A program made the position numbers and the translations under genes. From contig JAJQCZ010000010.1 of NCBI GenBank assembly GCA_021202465.1, forward strand, positions 165,669 through 229,668: a stretch of DNA of 64,000 bases. The letters run 5' to 3'. Position 1 is the stretch's first letter. Each line of letters starts with the position of its first letter. The stretch comes from Lachnospiraceae bacterium. Lineage in GTDB: Bacteria; Bacillota; Clostridia; Lachnospirales; Lachnospiraceae. Shown one piece after another: positions 52,918 to 62,200 of this stretch. The notes under the pieces are model-generated. The model ran no database searches and was not told the origin of the DNA. It was given only the letters and a program-made list of their open reading frames with translations.

Positions 52918-52989
52918 AGCGCGAGACGGGATTCGAACCCGCGACCCTCGCCTTGGCAAGGCGATACTCCACCACTGAGCCACTCGCGC
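52918..52989 (-). tRNA. tRNA-Gly (anticodon GCC)
   Basis: The minus strand folds into a full cloverleaf. The acceptor stem is GCGCGAG/CTCGCGC, the D arm begins GGCTCAGTGG, the anticodon stem is TCGCC/GGCGA with loop TTGCCAA giving anticodon GCC, and the T arm is CGCGGGTTCGAATCCCG. No CCA is encoded, so the end must be added after transcription. It has its own promoter and terminator. It lies between the QueG-like gene and the flavoprotein locus, with no integrase or attachment-site copy seen. Confidence 0.95.
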
Positions 52990-53016
52990 AGTCAACTGTC
53001 GCTTGACGCAAGACAT

Positions 53017-53045
53017 ATATTACCGAATCCGCCCGGTTTTGTCAA
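53017..53045 (-). promoter_or_regulatory. Promoter of tRNA-Gly
   Basis: On the minus strand TTGACA (complement of 53040-53045) and TAATAT (complement of 53017-53022) have a 17-base spacer, about 30 bases before the tRNA. Confidence 0.7.
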
Positions 53046-53130
53046 CCCCCTTTTTGATTTTTTTGATTTTGTCATACGCCGTTTATAGTCCTGTGCCCGT
53101 ACATCTCAAAGGAAAATCGACGATACAGCA

Positions 53131-53160
53131 AACTCCTCCCATCATAAAATGAGAGGAGTT
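53131..53160. terminator. Weak hairpin downstream of the polyferredoxin gene
   Basis: AACTCCTC (53131-53138) pairs with GAGGAGTT (53153-53160). Only three T follow on the minus strand. It may end the flavoprotein operon, whose last stop is at 53248. Confidence 0.35.
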
Positions 53161-53247
53161 CATAATCATGAAGATGTCACTCAGGAGTTTCCGACTGCAA
53201 TCAGACAACTAAGACTGCGAAGAGGATATACCCCGACAAAATACCGT

Positions 53248-54201
53248 TCAAAAAAAGCGGCACAGTCCCAGCCCGACTCCCAGTGCAAAAAACAGCACGG
53301 CCCGGATCAGCCCGGGGATCCAGAAATATTTCCCCGCCAGCTTTACGTCCCACCGGCTGATGTTCTTTCTGGGGCAGGCTGCCACACAGGCTTCGCAGGC
53401 GATGCACTCGCCGCCCCGATTGCCTGCGCCATCCAGCTTCAGCGCTACCGGGCACTGCTTCTCACAGATACTGTATCCGGGGATGCACTGCTCTCCCCGC
53501 TCAAGATCTGACCAGGGCAGCACCGGCAGGATCGAAAAGACCGCTCCCATGGGACACAGGAACTGGCAGAAAAACCGCGGCTGAACCGCCATCCCGGCCA
53601 GAATCAGAAGCAACAGGATAATTCCCACCACGTACCCGTCTGCGGGAAGCTTCAGAGCCGTCAGCCGCGAAAATACGTCCCAGGGACTCCAGCCGGTCAG
53701 CTTATCATACAGACCGAGGCAGCAAAGAAGTACGATGACTGCCAGCAACAGATATTTGACCGTTTGTCCGCGGCGCACGATCTGCTCCGGCAGACGAAAC
53801 TGCTTTTTCCGGTGCAGCAGCTTCGTCTGTACCAGGCCGGAGAGCCAGTAGACGAAGTCGCCCAGGCCGCCAAAGGCGCAGGCAAAACCGCAGAACCAGC
53901 GGCCGAACAGAATCGTAAACACGGCCAGGCCGATCAGTGCGCAGACAAAGCTGTCCATTTGCAGGACTTCACCCGTACCGATCCATTGAAACAGGTGCTT
54001 TACTCCGGTGAAGCCCGCCACAAAAGCACCCGGCATCGCCAGGAAGAAAAATGCCTGGATTCCCGCCCGGAAGAATCTGCGCCGACGCATGTTCTGCTGG
54101 CGAAGCTGAGCCGGTGTACGCTTCTTCTTTGCAGTATCCCTGTCTGACAATGTCTTCGTACGCGTTGTCTCAGTCTGCTGTGACGCTGCTGTCTCCGCCA
54201 T
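53248..54201 (-). CDS. NapH-like membrane polyferredoxin
   Basis: This 317-residue protein has a basic cytoplasmic start and about six membrane segments. Two paired cysteine motifs lie at the membrane (GRWFCGFACAFGGLGDF, FFCQFLCPMGAVFSI). A cytoplasmic double [4Fe-4S] site follows: CIPGYSICEKQCPVALKL and CIACEACVAACPRKNISR. This is the NapH/RnfB-related architecture that takes electrons from cytoplasmic carriers and passes them through the membrane. It overlaps the ribosome region of the single FMN-binding gene upstream, and is the last gene of the locus. It is the likely electron entry point for the surface flavins. Confidence 0.85.
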   Translation of the reverse strand: MAETAASQQTETTRTKTLSDRDTAKKKRTPAQLRQQNMRRRRFFRAGIQAFFFLAMPGAFVAGFTGVKHLFQWIGTGEVLQMDSFVCALIGLAVFTILFGRWFCGFACAFGGLGDFVYWLSGLVQTKLLHRKKQFRLPEQIVRRGQTVKYLLLAVIVLLCCLGLYDKLTGWSPWDVFSRLTALKLPADGYVVGIILLLLILAGMAVQPRFFCQFLCPMGAVFSILPVLPWSDLERGEQCIPGYSICEKQCPVALKLDGAGNRGGECIACEACVAACPRKNISRWDVKLAGKYFWIPGLIRAVLFFALGVGLGLCRFF

Positions 54202-54202
54202 G

Positions 54203-54658
54203 TCACTCCACCGCCTTTCCCAGCGCATCGCTGACCGCCTCGATCAGGCCGCCGGAGGTAAAGGTCGCGCCGGATACCGTATCCACCTCCGTGCTCTGCG
54301 CTTCGAGGATATCATCCAGCACGCTCTGCGCCGTATTGTAATAAGCGGTATCTTCTCCCGCTGCGCTGAGCACCGTGATGTCAGCGATCAGCCCGTCTTC
54401 AACGGTCACAGACACCGTAATCGTACCTCCAAATCCCGTCCCCTCGCCTTCATAGATGCCATCCTGGTAGCCTGCGCCTTCTTCACTTTCTTCCTCGGCT
54501 GCCAGCAACTGCGCGTTATATTCTTCCATCTCTGCGATGGCCGCTTCATTTTCCGCGACCACCGCAGCCCGCGCCTGTGCGATAGACTGATACTGCCACA
54601 GCACACCGATCATCAGAACCAGGCAGACGGATTTCAGCACAAAATTCGCATATTTCAA
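54203..54658 (-). CDS. Membrane-anchored single FMN-binding domain protein
   Basis: This 151-residue protein has one N-terminal membrane segment (about 6-24) and a short coiled linker. An extracellular FMN_bind domain follows: YQDGIYEGEGTGFGGTITVS to VDTVSGATFTSGGLIEAVSD. The SGAT sequence is the site where ApbE attaches FMN through the threonine. It is of RnfG/PplA type and probably carries electrons from the polyferredoxin encoded next to the larger flavoprotein. The stop is 1 base before the start of the polyferredoxin gene. Confidence 0.9.
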   Translation of the reverse strand: MKYANFVLKSVCLVLMIGVLWQYQSIAQARAAVVAENEAAIAEMEEYNAQLLAAEEESEEGAGYQDGIYEGEGTGFGGTITVSVTVEDGLIADITVLSAAGEDTAYYNTAQSVLDDILEAQSTEVDTVSGATFTSGGLIEAVSDALGKAVE

Positions 54659-54669
54659 AACATTTCCTC

Positions 54670-56934
54670 CTATTCACCGCTCCCGGCGGAAGCCTGAGAC
54701 AGCGCGTCCTTCACGCCTGCGATGATCGCATTCGAAGAATACGTCGCCCGGCTGACCACATCCACACCGTCTCCGCTCTGAAGCGTCAGCACCTGACGGA
54801 CCACTCCCTCGTACCACACATTTTTATACGTCCTGCCATTGATCGCGTAGTTCAGGTATGTCTCGTTGCTCTCCGGGTCATCGGAGGCATCATCGAATTT
54901 TGTCACGTCCACATCAGTGATCAGCCCGTTCTGAATGGTCAGGTTAATCTGAAGCCAGTAGTCAAAGATATCCTCATCGGTACACTGTGTCTGCGCGGAA
55001 TACGTTCCGTCTGTGTAGCCTGTGCCCTCGTCTTCGCTGCCGGAGTCTTCCGAAGAGTCACCGTCGCCTTCCTGTTCCTGACTTTCTCCTTCCTGCTGCT
55101 CCGTGGAACCGTCCTCCGACGATCCACTGTCCTCACTGTCTTCCTCGTCCTGACCGGCAGAATCATCCTCCGAAGACTCGCTTTCGTCCCCGCTCTCCTG
55201 TGTCTCTTCCTGCGCAGAAGAACCTTCTTCCGACGATTCACTTTCATCTTCTTCCGTCTGCTCAGAGGAATACGCTGCCAGCGCCTGCTCCAGTGCTTCC
55301 TGCACACCTGTAATGATCGCGTTGGAGGAATAGGTCGCCCGGCTGACCACGTCCACGCCGTCTCCGCTCTGGAGCGTCAGCACCTGACTGACCACTCCCT
55401 CGTACCACACGCTCCGGTAGGTCCTGCCGTTAATCGCATAGTTCAGGTACGTCTCGTTGCTGTCCGGGTCATCCGAGGTGTCATCATATTTTGTCACCTC
55501 TATCCCGGTAATCTGCCCGTCCCCGATCGTCACATCGACCTGGAGCCAGTAAGAGAAAATGTCGTCATCGGTACACTGCACCTGGATTGAATAGACGCCG
55601 TCCGCATAACCAGTGGCATCTTCCCCGTCCCCGGTCTCCCCGGACTGTGTTTCCTCACTGTCCTCCTGCGTATTCGTTTTCTCCGACCCGGAATCCGTTT
55701 CCTCTTTCCCGGAATTCTCCTCCGAGCTCTCCCCGGAATCATCCGACAGCGCCTGCTTCAGCGCATTTTGCACTGCCTCCAGGATGCCCTCTGAGCTGTA
55801 GGTCGCTCCGGACACCACATCAACCTCCGTGCTCTGGGCGGCCAGGATGGACGAAATGATCCCTTTGGCCTTTTTCAGATAGCTGGGCGTCTCGTCCTCT
55901 GCCGACAGGATTTTGATTTTGGTGATTTTGCCTTTTTTCACCGTCACCTGGACGGTAATATCACCGCCGAAGCCTGTCCCGGTGCCGGTGTAAACGCCGT
56001 CGGCATACGTTCCGGAGGACTGTGAGGTATCACTTGTTGTCCGGGCGGTTGTCTTTTTGGTGCTTGTTGTCTCTGTCGACTCCTCCGTCTCCGTGACTTC
56101 CTCGGTCTCCGTGCCGTTGATAGCCGCTTTGTTCAGAGCCCGCTTGACCGCATTGATGATGCCGGTGGAACTGTAGGTAGCTCCAGAGACCACATCCACA
56201 TTGGGAGAACCGGACTTAAGCATGGCCGAAATCACGCTCTTTGCCCGCGCCAGATAGGAGGAGGTCTCGCCGGGAGCACTGACGATCTTAATCGCAGTCA
56301 TCACGCCGCCGGAAATCGTCACCTGTACGGTGATCTGTCCTCCGAAGCCCTGGGCCGACCCGGTATACACTCCGTCCGCATAGGCCGCCGCATCCGTAAA
56401 GCTGTCCGAAGACAGAGTCTTCGCGGCCGTGACCTGCTCCGCCGCCGTCTCAGTTTCCACGGCCTCGCCGGTCAGCGCGTTCTGAATCGCGCCCAGGATC
56501 CCATTGGAGCTGTAGGTCGCCCCGGAGACCACGTCCACCTCCCAGGTCTGGCTGGCCAGCACACTGTCGATCACGGCCATAGCCCGGCTGAGGAAAGAAG
56601 CCGTCTCGCCGGAGGCATCCAGAATCTCGATCGCCGTGATCTTTCCGCCCTCCACCGTGACCTGCACCGTGATCGTCCCGCCATAGCCCTGCGCAGATCC
56701 CGTGTAGACGCCATCCTCGTAAACCGGGAGATCAGCACTCAGTTCAACCGCTTCTGCCGCATCCTCTGCTCCGGTATCTTCCTCATCCGCCGCATCTTCT
56801 GAAGCAGTCAGACGCTCCGGAACAGCCATAAGCACCGGTCTGGTCGTCGGAAGCGTCACGGCAATCAGCGCGATCACCGCCAGTGCCGGCAACAGATTCA
56901 GCAGCGGCATAAGTGATTCTTTCCAATTCTTCAT
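54670..56934 (-). CDS. Five-domain FMN-binding surface protein
   Basis: This 754-residue protein has an N-terminal membrane anchor (about 7-30) followed by five FMN_bind repeats joined by Ser/Glu-rich linkers. Repeats 1-3 (about 70-390) carry VVSGATYSS, the accepted flavinylation site. Repeats 4 and 5 (about 435-550 and 640-750) are longer, are near copies of each other, and carry VVSRATYSS: glycine replaced by arginine next to the threonine. They also contain an insertion, SNETYLNYAINGRTY. At least three covalent FMNs are predicted, giving a flavin wire or reservoir outside the membrane. It lies between apbE and the single FMN-binding gene. Confidence 0.92.
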   Translation of the reverse strand: MKNWKESLMPLLNLLPALAVIALIAVTLPTTRPVLMAVPERLTASEDAADEEDTGAEDAAEAVELSADLPVYEDGVYTGSAQGYGGTITVQVTVEGGKITAIEILDASGETASFLSRAMAVIDSVLASQTWEVDVVSGATYSSNGILGAIQNALTGEAVETETAAEQVTAAKTLSSDSFTDAAAYADGVYTGSAQGFGGQITVQVTISGGVMTAIKIVSAPGETSSYLARAKSVISAMLKSGSPNVDVVSGATYSSTGIINAVKRALNKAAINGTETEEVTETEESTETTSTKKTTARTTSDTSQSSGTYADGVYTGTGTGFGGDITVQVTVKKGKITKIKILSAEDETPSYLKKAKGIISSILAAQSTEVDVVSGATYSSEGILEAVQNALKQALSDDSGESSEENSGKEETDSGSEKTNTQEDSEETQSGETGDGEDATGYADGVYSIQVQCTDDDIFSYWLQVDVTIGDGQITGIEVTKYDDTSDDPDSNETYLNYAINGRTYRSVWYEGVVSQVLTLQSGDGVDVVSRATYSSNAIITGVQEALEQALAAYSSEQTEEDESESSEEGSSAQEETQESGDESESSEDDSAGQDEEDSEDSGSSEDGSTEQQEGESQEQEGDGDSSEDSGSEDEGTGYTDGTYSAQTQCTDEDIFDYWLQINLTIQNGLITDVDVTKFDDASDDPESNETYLNYAINGRTYKNVWYEGVVRQVLTLQSGDGVDVVSRATYSSNAIIAGVKDALSQASAGSGE

Positions 56935-56940
56935 CCTCTG

Positions 56941-58104
56941 TCAGTCCTCCCGTTCGATCAGATTTACTGTGAAATCAGAGGTAAAGCTGTCTGCGATGCC
57001 CTCCGTCACATAGACGTCGCCCTCCTCTGTCATCAGAATCAGGTCAAATGCCTCGCCGTACTCCTGCCAGTAAGACGTGCTTTCCTCCAGTCCCATGACA
57101 AAGCAGGCCGTCGAGAGACCGTCGGCCAGCATCCCGTTGTCGCTGACGACCGTCACGGAGATCAGGCCGCTTTCCGCGGGGTACCCGGTATCCGGATCCA
57201 GGATATGGTGATACGTTTCCCCGGTCTCCTCATCAACAAAATACCGTTCATAGCCCCCGGAGGTGATGACCGCCTGATCCGCTACCGATACGATGCCTAC
57301 GAAGCTGCTGCTGTCATCCGCCTCGAGCGGGTTCTGAATGCCGACCCGCCACAGGCTGCCGTCCGTCTTGGTTTTGTAGCACTGGACATTTCCTCCCAGA
57401 GAAACCATCCCGGACACGATTCCATATTCTTCAAAAATTTCCATAATGCGGCCGGAGGTATAGCCCTTGGCGATGCCTCCCAGGTCGATCCCCTGTCCGC
57501 TGCCCACCGTCAGGAGGCCGCTTTCCTCATCCAGCGTCAGATTCTCACTGCCGGACAGAGCCAGCATTGCCTGAAGCTCCTCCTCGTCAGGAACGGCGAA
57601 GTCCCCGGTCGTGAAGCCCCACAGCTCCATCAGCGGATAGATCGTGATGTCAAAGGCGCCGCCGGTCGTCTCCCAGAGCTCCAGAGACTCCTGCACCATG
57701 ATGAGCGTATCCTCGCTCAGCGTCCCTGAACCGTTTGCATTGATGAGAGCGACCTCACTGTCTTCCTCCCCCACAGAAAGCAGGGCATCCAGCCGCTCGA
57801 TCTCCGCGATGGCGGCCGCCACAGCCTCCTCACACTGATCGCCGTAGCAGGTCACGGTCATATAGGTATCCATGGCAAAGACCTCATCGGTGGCCGAGGC
57901 GACTTCCCCTGCGGCTGAAGCCTCTGCGGCCGCGGTCTCCGCTGTCGATGTCTCTGCGGCCGCGGTCTCCGCAGCCGATGCTTCTGCGCTCCCGCTGCTC
58001 TCCGACGCGGTGCTTGCGCTCTCCCCGGAAGAGCCCCCGTTTCCGCAGGCAGATAAAAGCAATGCTGCTGCCAGGAGCAGCGGCAGAAATTTTCCTTTTC
58101 TCAT
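56941..58104 (-). CDS. apbE: FAD:protein FMN transferase, lipoprotein
   Basis: This 387-residue enzyme has lipoprotein signal and lipobox LLSAC, an Ala/Glu/Ser-rich tether, then the ApbE domain from about 85. Its motifs include FAMDTYMTVTCYGDQCEEAV, the FAD/metal site DLGGIAKGYTSGRIMEIF and GMVSLGGNVQCYK. It splits FAD and attaches FMN to threonine in SGAT motifs of extracellular proteins. Its placement 6 bases before the five-domain flavoprotein fits that job. ATG 58104 follows GGGAG. Confidence 0.94.
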   Translation of the reverse strand: MRKGKFLPLLLAAALLLSACGNGGSSGESASTASESSGSAEASAAETAAAETSTAETAAAEASAAGEVASATDEVFAMDTYMTVTCYGDQCEEAVAAAIAEIERLDALLSVGEEDSEVALINANGSGTLSEDTLIMVQESLELWETTGGAFDITIYPLMELWGFTTGDFAVPDEEELQAMLALSGSENLTLDEESGLLTVGSGQGIDLGGIAKGYTSGRIMEIFEEYGIVSGMVSLGGNVQCYKTKTDGSLWRVGIQNPLEADDSSSFVGIVSVADQAVITSGGYERYFVDEETGETYHHILDPDTGYPAESGLISVTVVSDNGMLADGLSTACFVMGLEESTSYWQEYGEAFDLILMTEEGDVYVTEGIADSFTSDFTVNLIERED

Positions 58105-58106
58105 GT

Positions 58107-58619
58107 TCAGACTCCCAGTTCCAATATTTTTTTCAGCCGGCGGCACAGTTCTCCGCCTATGATGCCAATAACCGCGCCGGAGGCCAGCCCGGTAAACCAG
58201 AGCACCAGCAGATACCAGCCCAGAGCCGCGGTCTGAAGCAGCGCCATGGCCGTCAGGATCTGACCGATGTTATGGGCGATGCCTCCGGCAATACTGACTG
58301 TGACAATGGAAAGCTTCTTCGTTTTTTTCAGCAGGATCATCACGGCTCCGCTGAGCAGACCTCCGGCCAGACTGTAGGCCAGACTCATCGCATTGCCGAA
58401 CAGCATGCTCACCAGCAAGATGCGCAGCAGATTGATCCCGATGGCGCTGCGTGTGCCAAGGCAGTACAGGGCCACGAGAACCACGACGTTTGTCAGTCCC
58501 AGCTTCATTCCCGGAATCGCAAAAAAGACGGGAATCCGCGCCTCCAGATAGCTCAGGATAAGTGCCAGCGCCACCAGCAATCCATGCAGCGTAACCGCTT
58601 TCGTTCTGTTTGATGTCAT
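58107..58619 (-). CDS. Gx transporter family protein (Hpre_diP_synt_I)
   Basis: This 170-residue membrane protein has five segments with the family entry HGLLVALALILSYLEARIPV and the loop GMKLGLTNVVVLVALYCLG. It was once named heptaprenyl diphosphate synthase component I, but it is an ECF-like membrane protein. It is often encoded beside ApbE, RnfG or extracellular electron transfer genes. It may import a flavin or quinone precursor, or a vitamin-like molecule; this is unproven. It stops 2 bases before the apbE start. Confidence 0.87.
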   Translation of the reverse strand: MTSNRTKAVTLHGLLVALALILSYLEARIPVFFAIPGMKLGLTNVVVLVALYCLGTRSAIGINLLRILLVSMLFGNAMSLAYSLAGGLLSGAVMILLKKTKKLSIVTVSIAGGIAHNIGQILTAMALLQTAALGWYLLVLWFTGLASGAVIGIIGGELCRRLKKILELGV

Positions 58620-58627
58620 AGCGCCTC

Positions 58628-59020
58628 CTATCCCGCGACTCCGTCTACGTCCGTATCCTCCCCGTCCGTCCCATCAGACAGGATCTCCACCACGACCTGA
58701 TTAGGCAGACATACGATGCTCTGTCCGCTCCGGCTGATCCATCCCATACCGACGCACAGGCCATCCGGGCAGGATGCTTCGGTGATGCAGGCACGTCCGT
58801 CTTCAATGACCAGAATATTCGTGCCGCCGTCCGCGCCCTCAATCGTGTAGGTTCCGTCCCGGGATAAGGGCCAGTTGGCAACTACCTCTCCGGCTACCCG
58901 GACCTGCACCTGACCTCCCTGCTGTCCGAACAGCAGCAGACCCAGGCCCAGCAGGAGCCCGATCAGAGCCAGACCGGCAAGGACAAGCAGATCTGTCCTG
59001 TATTTTTGTAACTGTTTCAA
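58628..59020 (-). CDS. NusG domain II-containing protein
   Basis: This 130-residue protein has one membrane segment near the start (about 9-31) and an extracellular NusG II domain: QVQVRVAGEVVANWPLS, DGTYTIEG, CPDGLCVGMGWISRSGQSIV and CLPNQVVVEIL. Such proteins regularly accompany Gx transporters and ApbE in clostridial redox loci; the role is unknown. The start is TTG 59020, with AGGGAG 7 bases before it. The frame upstream lies in hairpin DNA. It ends 8 bases before the Gx gene. Confidence 0.85.
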   Translation of the reverse strand: MKQLQKYRTDLLVLAGLALIGLLLGLGLLLFGQQGGQVQVRVAGEVVANWPLSRDGTYTIEGADGGTNILVIEDGRACITEASCPDGLCVGMGWISRSGQSIVCLPNQVVVEILSDGTDGEDTDVDGVAG

Positions 59021-59046
59021 GCCAGTGCTCCCTTTTAATGTGCGCA

Positions 59047-59127
59047 GGGGCGCGTAAGGTATTTTCCGGCTGTTGCCGGACGCGCCCCGCGCGGCGAGTA
59101 TGAGGCGAAAAAGCCGCCTCATACTCG
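59047..59127 (-). promoter_or_regulatory. Structured leader of the NusG II/Gx/ApbE operon
   Basis: Two strong hairpins lie just upstream of the TTG start. Hairpin A nests CCGGC/GCCGG (59066-59070, 59075-59079) inside GGGGCGCGT/ACGCGCCCC (59047-59055, 59080-59088). Hairpin B is a perfect 12-bp stem (59095-59106 with 59116-59127). A third weak pairing (ACGGCA/TGCCGT) may lie further upstream to about 59172. It does not match the FMN (RFN) riboswitch. No clear promoter was found between it and the terminator upstream. Confidence 0.5.
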
Positions 59128-59194
59128 ATCAATAACGGCAAAAGACAGAAACGGTTTCCCCGCTCTGCCGTCATTTTCGTAAAACCCGGCGCAA

Positions 59195-59222
59195 GGCTAC
59201 CCTCCCGGAAGGGAAGGTAGCC
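59195..59222 (-). terminator. Terminator after the giant surface protein gene
   Basis: GGCTACC (59195-59201) pairs with GGTAGCC (59216-59222), and CTCCC with GGGAA (G-T on the minus strand), around a GGAA loop. The downstream T-run is weak (TTGCGCCGGGTTTT), so readthrough into the flavoprotein operon is possible. Confidence 0.55.
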
Positions 59223-59256
59223 TGCCTTTATTTCTGATCCTCAGTTTTCCGGACAA

Positions 59257-62200
59257 TCAGCTCTTTCTGCGTTTTGCCGCAACCAGGAGAATATAAGCTG
59301 CGCCGCTGAGCAGCAGCAGACCAAGATACAGGAAGATCATGCTCTCGTCGCCCGTATTGACCGTGCTGGTGCTTGAGGTGCTCTCGGAGTCATCCTCGCT
59401 GTCGCTCGTAGTGCTCTCGGAATCGTCCTCATCATCGCTTTCCGTGCTCTCGTCCGTAGTGCTCTCAGAGTCGTCCTCGTCGTCGCTTTCCGTACTCTCG
59501 TCCGCAGCCGTGTCAGAATCATCCTCGTCGTCACTTTCCGTGCTCTCATCCGCAGTGCTCCCGGAATCATTCTCGTCATCGTTTTCCGTGCTCTCGTCCG
59601 AAGTCTCTTCTGTAGAATCTCCGGAATCTGTCCCGGTATCCTTCGTGTCATCCTCCGGAGCTTCCGTCTCCGTCTCTGTGGTGGCTGCCATCAGGGCGGC
59701 AACGGCTTCCTGCAAAGAGGTCAGAGCCGCGTCCACATCTGACTGCGTGGCAGAGGCGTTGGCGGCCACAGTCTGCGCATCTGTCAGGGCGGACTGCACG
59801 GCGGCCCAGCTTTCTGCGGTGTAATCGCTCTCGGTCAGGGCGGCGGCCTGCTCAATGGCGGTGGCCAGGTCGGTGATATCCGCCAGCGCATCAACCGCAG
59901 CAGTCAGGGCGGCGGTGATCTCGTCCACCTCGGCCTGAGTCTTGCCGGTGGTGGCTTCGGCCAATGCAGTAGCGTCGGCCAGCGCGGTCTGCATGTCGGT
60001 CCAGCTGTCGGCGGTGTAATCGCTCTCGGTCAGAGCCTGAGCCTGCTCAATGGCGGCGGTCAGGGCGGTGGTGTCCACGCTGTAGGTGGCGGTGACAATG
60101 TTGCTGGCGTAGTTGTCGCTGGAGATGGTCACCCGATAGGTGGTGCCATCGGTGGCGGCGGTGTCCAGCGTCACGACACCGTCCACGATACTCTTTGCCG
60201 CATCCGTCAGGGAAGCGCCGTTCTTGCCGGAGGCTTTTACAGTGACGGTGACGTTCTCCGCGTCTTCCGCGATGCCGGTAATGGCGAGAGTGGTGTCGCT
60301 GGTGAACTCTGCGGCGGGGGTAGTCGCCATATGAGGCGTCACATACAGGGCCTCAGACAGGGTGTACTCTACAATGCCGGAGGTGGTGATGAAGGTCATG
60401 CCGGTAATGGTCTTGCCCTCCATGCTGGCATAGTACTCGTTGTCAATGGTATCCCAGGCGGTCTCATAGTACTTGCTGGGGGTCCACAGGTTCTCGCTCT
60501 GCTTCATGGCGTACTGCGCACCGTCATCGGTGGTGACATATGCACCGTAGACCTCGGTAGTGGCGATGCCGAAATCGGAATCCAGATCCAGCTCATAGTC
60601 GCCCCAGACGGAGCTGCTAGAGAGGGTGGCGTCCACGGTAGCAGTAGTGGCCTCAGCGGTGGACTGGATGGACGAGAAGCTGTACCCGCTGCGGCTGCTG
60701 TAGGTCAGCTCCAGGTACACGGTGGGAGCGCTCTCCAGCGCGTCGCCCACATAGTAGTCGGCAGCAGCGTCAGTGACCAGGTCTTTCACGCTGGCATAGG
60801 CAGAACCGGAGACCTTCACAGGAACAATCACGCCGTAAATGGTAGTGGTACCTGCGTCGGAATCCACATTCAGGTAAACGTTCTTGCAGTTGGCCGCCTT
60901 GTTGGTGGTGGCGGAGGTAACCACATCCACATCGCCGTCGTCATTCAGCTCGCTGTAGAACACGCTGTAAGGCACATTCATGTAGTAATAGTTGTACAAA
61001 GCAAAGCTGGCAGTGATGTCAGCGTATTTGCCGTTCTGATCCGAAATGGTCAGCGTGTAGCTGTCCAGGTCGGTATCGGTGGCGAAGGTGATCGTGCCGT
61101 TCTCAGCGTCAATCACAGCGCCCTCGATGTCCACGCTGTACACAGCGTCAAAGTCGTCGGCCAGAGCGCCGTCCACGGTGAAGGTAGTCTGGCCGTCCAG
61201 CACATAGGCATCCTCCACGGTGACAGAGACATCCGTCTTGACAGGAACATAGACGCTCTCACTCAGAGCGACCTCATAGATGCCTGCGCTGGTGTAATAT
61301 GTAATGCTGGTGATGGTCTGCCCCATGATAGCCTCGTAGTGAGCTGAGGAGGTGGGGCAGTTATGAACCGCGGTGGTGAAACCGGTGCAGAACGCCAGCT
61401 CACTAACCCGCCAGATATTCTCCAGGTGGCGCAGACCGTAGTCGCTGCCCTCGGCGGTGTGAAGCACCACACCGTACACATCGTCAGTCCCGGCGGTCAC
61501 ATAATCAGTGATGCCTTCCACGTCGAGCTGATAGTCGCCGTACGAGGTGTCAGTGGTCAGCTCCGCGCTACCGTCGATTGTGGTGCTCTCGCCTACCACA
61601 GCGCCGAAGGAGAATGAGCCGTCCTCGTTCACGGTCAGTTCCTTATAGTAGGAGGGAACGCTGCTCAGTACATAATAGGAGTAGCTGTCCGCCTGATACA
61701 GAGCCTGGTAGCCGGTATAGGTGGTGGTGGAGGTCGTGCCGCGGTTGGTCACGGTGATCTCCAGGCTGTCGTCGTCAGTGATCTGAGTGTAAGCGGAAAG
61801 ATCCGTTCCTTCGGGAACCTTCACGGGGAAGGTAACACCAGTAATGTCGCTGCCGTCCTCACTGACATGGTAAGAACCACCGGAGAGGCTCCAGGTCTGG
61901 GTCTTGGCCTTGGTCGCAGAGGTGAACGCATCCACAGCCACGTCGTTATTTACATCGGCCGCATAGAACTCGTCATAGGGGATGTTCATCAGGACGTAGG
62001 TGCACTGCTCAGTATAGGTGGCAGTGACGATGTTGCTGGCGTAGTTGTCGCTGGAAATGGTCACCCGATAGGTAGTGCCATCGGTAGCGGCGTTATCCAG
62101 CGTCACGACACCGTCCACGATTGTTTTTGCTTCGTCCGTCAGGGAAGCACCGTTCTTGCCGGAGGCTTTCACGGTGACGGTGACGTTCTCCGCATCCTCT

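Noticed and set aside
52793..53011. 72-codon frame across the tRNA-Gly gene
   Set aside because: It is read straight through the tRNA and its promoter; there is no good ribosome site and no family.
53149..53511. 120-codon plus-strand frame beginning at 53149
   Set aside because: Most of it is antisense to the polyferredoxin gene and the start lies in a hairpin; no family features.
59041..59180. FMN (RFN) riboswitch upstream of the ApbE operon
   Set aside because: Although it would fit the biology, the conserved RFN core sequences are not present; only simple hairpins are seen.
59382..59625. Regularly spaced repeats considered as a CRISPR array
   Set aside because: The 48-base units have no unique spacers, keep the reading frame and encode an acidic tail, and there are no cas genes.
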